NCBI GenBank assembly: GCA_003242735.1
Contig: QGVH01000009.1
Span: 62,001-126,000 of the forward strand
Direction of reading: 5' to 3'
DNA: 64,000 nt
DNA from: a bacterium
GTDB taxonomy: Bacteria; Gemmatimonadota; Gemmatimonadetes; Longimicrobiales; RSA9
Shown piece by piece: positions 61,901 through 64,000 of the stretch. Positions within the stretch are counted from its first letter, which is position 1, and every line of letters starts with the position of its first letter. A program made the position numbers and the translations under genes. A model generated the notes under the pieces. The model saw only the letters and a program-made list of their open reading frames with translations, did not search any database and was not told the DNA's origin.

Positions 61901-62923
61901 ACACGACCGGAGCCACGCGTGACCCAGCAGCACGAGGGCGAGGGCCGAGAACCCGAGCACCAGACGGCGCCCCGTCACCGCGGCCGCGGCACGCCAGCGC
62001 GCCTGACTCGTCGGCTCGAAGCGCGCATGCAGGATCGAGTCGCCGTCCACGACGAGGTGCCACCCCGCGTTCGGCGAAACACCCTCGCCGAACAGCGGGA
62101 GCACGCCCGTGCGCGCGGCGAACTCGGCGGCGAACCCCGCACCGCGCGCCTCCTGCAGCGGCAGGCTGGTCCCGAGCAGGATCGCGACGACCGCCCGCTC
62201 CGCCCTTCCCTCGACGGGCTGCGAGAAGTATAGGTAACTGAAGAGCGGGCGCTCGACGTACACCAGATCCTGTTGCGCGCTTCGCGCTTCTCTCGGCACG
62301 GCGCCGCGATGATCGCCCGCCCACGCGACCAGTTCTTCGTTCTCGCGGAAGATCGCGATCGCATCCACGCCCGTGCGGCGGCGCAGCGTCTCGAGCTCCG
62401 CGAAGCGTTGCGCCCCGTCGCCGACGTTCGCCGCCATCCGGGCGGCGAGGTCCGCAGCCCGCCGGCCCCGGGTGAGCACAGCACGCATGCGCCGCTCGAG
62501 CTGCGAGACCAGCCGCGCCTCGCGCGCCTCGACCAGTCGGTCCCATTCGGATGTGATCCGCGAGAGTCGGTAGGCGGTCAGGGAGCCGGCGACGAGGGCG
62601 AACCCGATCACGGCGAGCGCGCCGTAGACCTCGAAGGAGACGGCCGAGAACTGGTGCCGCGGGGCCGGCACGGCCGCTGCTCGCCGCCGCGAGGCGCCCT
62701 CGCGCCGGGCGAGCAGCAGCGCTGCGGCAGCGGCGACGGCGGATGCCGCGAGATGCGCCGCATCCAACGTCCGCGCCCAGAGCAGCGCGAGCATGACGGC
62801 GGCGAAGCCGACCGCGCACGCGGCGAGCATCCGCGCCGCGACCGCATCGCCGCGGACCGAGCCGCCGCTGACCGGCGCGACCGGCTCGGCGCTCGCCGCC
62901 TGCTTCACGGCGACCTCGACCAA
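58946..62923 (-). CDS. Very large membrane histidine kinase, NtrY-like
   Basis: 1325 residues. The first about 800 residues hold around ten or more TM segments in two clusters (e.g. AACAVGFAAVMLALLWARTL; LVLGFSALALVLLGHAWL; VVAGVLTSFVLALLLLARW) with extracytoplasmic loops between. Near 1025-1090 comes TM then HAMP (GRALARPIGQLRRAALAVG), HisKA with MARQVAHEIKNPLTPIKLSV (His1115), and HATPase_c with NLLENAHAALNG, DDGPGIPEEL and GTGLGLAIVRRL. It resembles NtrY-type kinases, but its N-terminus is far larger. A cognate NtrC-like regulator is not adjacent; the one at 43827-45191 is a candidate. Confidence 0.88.
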   Translation of the reverse strand: MVEVAVKQAASAEPVAPVSGGSVRGDAVAARMLAACAVGFAAVMLALLWARTLDAAHLAASAVAAAAALLLARREGASRRRAAAVPAPRHQFSAVSFEVYGALAVIGFALVAGSLTAYRLSRITSEWDRLVEAREARLVSQLERRMRAVLTRGRRAADLAARMAANVGDGAQRFAELETLRRRTGVDAIAIFRENEELVAWAGDHRGAVPREARSAQQDLVYVERPLFSYLYFSQPVEGRAERAVVAILLGTSLPLQEARGAGFAAEFAARTGVLPLFGEGVSPNAGWHLVVDGDSILHARFEPTSQARWRAAAAVTGRRLVLGFSALALVLLGHAWLRSCGSGRATAAPLVAALVALAIAPLDHALGLGTLFSPALFLLPFPLDVSLGRFVAVLLPVAALAATVRSRPVPRDRMRRHLVIGTLVTAVAFSVGVRVLVGAAGPSLLESSQYLWWVLQPAAVLLLAMVAALAMPQLAPARPPAGNGVGAAGPQVLGGADAGAPPPGRPGSASAGGARRRLLPGLTSPAALVVAGVLTSFVLALLLLARWNATRSVSPWLPLLWAGPFALLALGCAPRRGRGGRLVRWLAAGWLAASLVTPYLWTAHLDARLRAAEREIATLGSRADPLLDYLLRHFAEEVLRRHAAGEDGLTLLYRSWVASDLAREGYPARITLWSPERRALVELPVGGVGEAGRRGQTPSRLVRMALDSARLAGTPVIRAVRDAPTVSQILAVPLDDGREVTVVVPPRRTLGRTSALSPFLDPEPRSGPQLSLIPARTGSDVESGEIRWRATEHGWRSETLVHFPGDGDYHAHVDLRMPSPGVRFARAILLLALDLALLILLWAGGRAARGDPPAPAGGWMTWLGTFRARVTLALFGFFLLPTVLFGAVAYRAFAGEVTRAAQVLAERAVAQAAAAFPESERRLDALAARIGEEILYYHHGELAEASSREAFEMGIYGAWMPPHVYATLQSGEETTVIEQRRLIDRPYLIAYRGLRPTGTMAVPVSLAASEAAVRQRELAHIVMFTALMGGLLSLALSVFVGRALARPIGQLRRAALAVGAGHLRSRLPEQRTDEFGELFTVFNRMVRRLREARAKELRTARVLAWGEMARQVAHEIKNPLTPIKLSVQHLRRAYADGHPAFGTILESNVDQILAEIDRLTEIARAFSRYGAPPEAAGPLEAVDVGTVIREALTLYRAGDSGIRYEGVIEEGLPRAVARAGELKEVILNLLENAHAALNGSGNVEVRAYRTEDAIEVVVKDDGPGIPEELATRVFEPHFSTRSSGTGLGLAIVRRLVESWGGTVSAGSDGGRGAVLRIRMRIAES

Positions 62924-62949
62924 ACGACCTCCAGTCCGGGACCTCGCAC

Positions 62950-63684
62950 GTGGAACGTTCGCGCCCGTTGCTCTCGCTCAGCGAGCTGAGCTGGATCGAC
63001 GTCGCCGCGCACCTGGCGCGGGACAGTCGGCTGATCATCCCCGTCGGCGCGATCGAACAGCACGGCCCTCACCTGCCCCTCGCGAGCAACGTGTTGATCG
63101 CGAGACGGCTCGCCACGGACCTGTCCGAGGAGTTCGGCGTGCTGCGTGCGCCGACGTTCCATTACGGCGTGACCCGGGATGGCGACCACGCCTTCGCCGG
63201 TACCGCCTCCCTGAGCAGGAAAACGCTGCACCGGTGCATGAACGAGCTGCTCTCCGACTGGGAACGACAGGGCGTGACCGAATTCGTGATCATCACGGCC
63301 CAGAGTTACGAGCCGCATCTGGAGAGCCTCGCCACACTCGTGACCCGGCGTGCGCGCGTGCGCGTCGTCGAGGCCTGGGACGTGGACATCTCGGACCTCC
63401 TGGACGCGCAGAGCGGACCGCTCCACGCCGGTGAGGCCGAGACCTCCGTGATGTTGTACCTCTACCCCGAACTGGTACGGATGGATCGGCTGCGCGCGTC
63501 ATCGGCGCGAGGACAGGGCGGGGACCGTCGCCCGGCGTCGCGCGACGAAGCGGAGCTCGGTGCCGCCGACTTGGCCGCGGCCGCGACGGCGGAGAAAGGG
63601 CGGCGCATTTACCAGCGCATTCTCGATGCGATCCGCCGCGCCGTGTTCCTGGCTCCGGCGGACCAGGAGTCCGACACGCTCTGA
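62950..63684 (+). CDS. Divergent creatininase-family protein
   Basis: 244 residues from GTG at 62950. The family block LIIPVGAIEQHGPHLPLASN (Glu36, His38) and LHAGEAETSVMLYLYPELV (Glu164) are conserved, as is GTASLS. Two other metal ligands are replaced: Asn47 stands where the family has Asp, and the NGHGGN motif is TAQSYEPH (Gln118). Metal binding is thus doubtful. Relatives include creatinine amidohydrolase, FAPy deformylase and MftE. Its start is 26 bases from the divergent large kinase gene. Confidence 0.75.
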   Translation: MERSRPLLSLSELSWIDVAAHLARDSRLIIPVGAIEQHGPHLPLASNVLIARRLATDLSEEFGVLRAPTFHYGVTRDGDHAFAGTASLSRKTLHRCMNELLSDWERQGVTEFVIITAQSYEPHLESLATLVTRRARVRVVEAWDVDISDLLDAQSGPLHAGEAETSVMLYLYPELVRMDRLRASSARGQGGDRRPASRDEAELGAADLAAAATAEKGRRIYQRILDAIRRAVFLAPADQESDTL

Positions 63685-63794
63685 TGCCGGCCGGTGCTGC
63701 CGATGCGTCGGGCGGCCACGCGGTGCGCCGAACCCCCGGCCACCGGCGGTGTAGCCAATCAACCAGCGACCCTCTCTCTTGCGGAGGACTGGCC

Positions 63795-64000
63795 ATGCGG
63801 CCTCGTTCGCCGTCCCCGGTGCGACTCCCCCGGGCCACACCGTTGCTCCTTTTCCTGTCGGTTTTCCTCGGAGCCACCGGGGCCGACGCCCAGACGGCCC
63901 TCGACGAGGGCTCGTTCCGCCTGCTCATCGACGGCCGGGAGGTCGGCCGCGAGACCTTCTCGATCCGACGCGCCGGCTCGGGCCCGGACGCCGTCATCAT
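63795..64000 (+). CDS. Secreted protein, N-terminal part
   Basis: 68 codons, cut off by the window end. A Sec signal peptide (TPLLLFLSVFLGATGADAQT) precedes FRLLIDGREVGRETFSI, a start seen in exported DUF-type proteins of unknown function. GGAGG lies about 9 bases before the ATG at 63795. The function cannot be judged from this part. Confidence 0.65.
   Translation, partial: MRPRSPSPVRLPRATPLLLFLSVFLGATGADAQTALDEGSFRLLIDGREVGRETFSIRRAGSGPDAVI

Noticed and set aside
60075..63038. Second minus-strand frame of 987 codons within the large kinase gene
   Set aside because: Out of frame with intact kinase motifs and almost entirely Arg/Ala/Gly; a shadow of the kinase gene.
1..64000. rRNA, tRNA, CRISPR arrays, transposases or phage genes
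   Set aside because: Gaps were read for cloverleaf-like, repeat-spacer and transposase patterns and none was seen; most gaps are too short.

Overview
This window is a very GC-rich, densely packed bacterial chromosome segment. It holds about 63 protein genes, almost all housekeeping, and shows no rRNA, tRNA, CRISPR array, insertion sequence or phage. Gene families and codon use suggest Gemmatimonadota (inference; no 16S gene is present): a short primary sigma factor without region 1.1, a Thermus-length EF-Ts, GatCAB amidotransferase, DXP-pathway isoprenoid synthesis, many lipoproteins and secreted proteins, and a Cys-to-Asp MurA. Long open frames antisense to real genes are an artefact of GC-rich third codon positions.

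Layout. 1-7100 (minus): rimP-nusA-ylxQ-infB-ylxP-rbfA-truB-ribF, a translation/transcription operon whose short leader carries an intrinsic terminator. 7100-13300 (minus): a Cys-rich small protein, pgeF, a coiled-coil protein, murA, a glycogen-debranching-type enzyme and a GT4 glycosyltransferase. 13375-17816 (plus): a clear promoter, then EIIA-Ntr, a PII-like protein, a nitrilase and a degenerate NAD-synthetase-like protein, two small membrane proteins and a phospholipase-C-like protein. 17842-26680 (minus): a lipoprotein, serS, a histidine kinase, pcrA and gatC-gatA-gatB in tight overlap. 26743-31220 (plus): a CheY-like regulator, a mannose-1-phosphate guanylyltransferase, a GlmU-like protein, a patatin and an MBL hydrolase, mostly overlapping. 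31292-40626 (minus): rpoD; rplM-rpsI; then rpsB-tsf-pyrH-frr-uppS-cdsA-dxr-rseP, linking translation to lipid and wall synthesis.

40760-50352 (minus): lepB, an aldehyde dehydrogenase, an NtrC-type regulator, thpR, larE with a detached LarE-C-like domain, a DUF488 protein, an NTF2-like protein and terC under a yybP-ykoY manganese riboswitch with its own terminator. 50472-64000 (mixed strands): yifB, a PQQ-type sugar dehydrogenase, an FtsH paralogue, a phosphodiester glycosidase, a DegP/HtrA lipoprotein protease, a 1325-residue NtrY-like kinase, a divergent creatininase-family protein and the start of a secreted protein.

The most notable items are the riboswitch in front of terC, the attenuator-like leader of the nusA operon, the split and probably catalytically dead NAD-synthetase-like pair, the free-standing LarE C-terminal-like protein, MurA Asp117, and long composite hairpins flanking rpsB. 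No large undescribed defence or biosynthetic system is visible.
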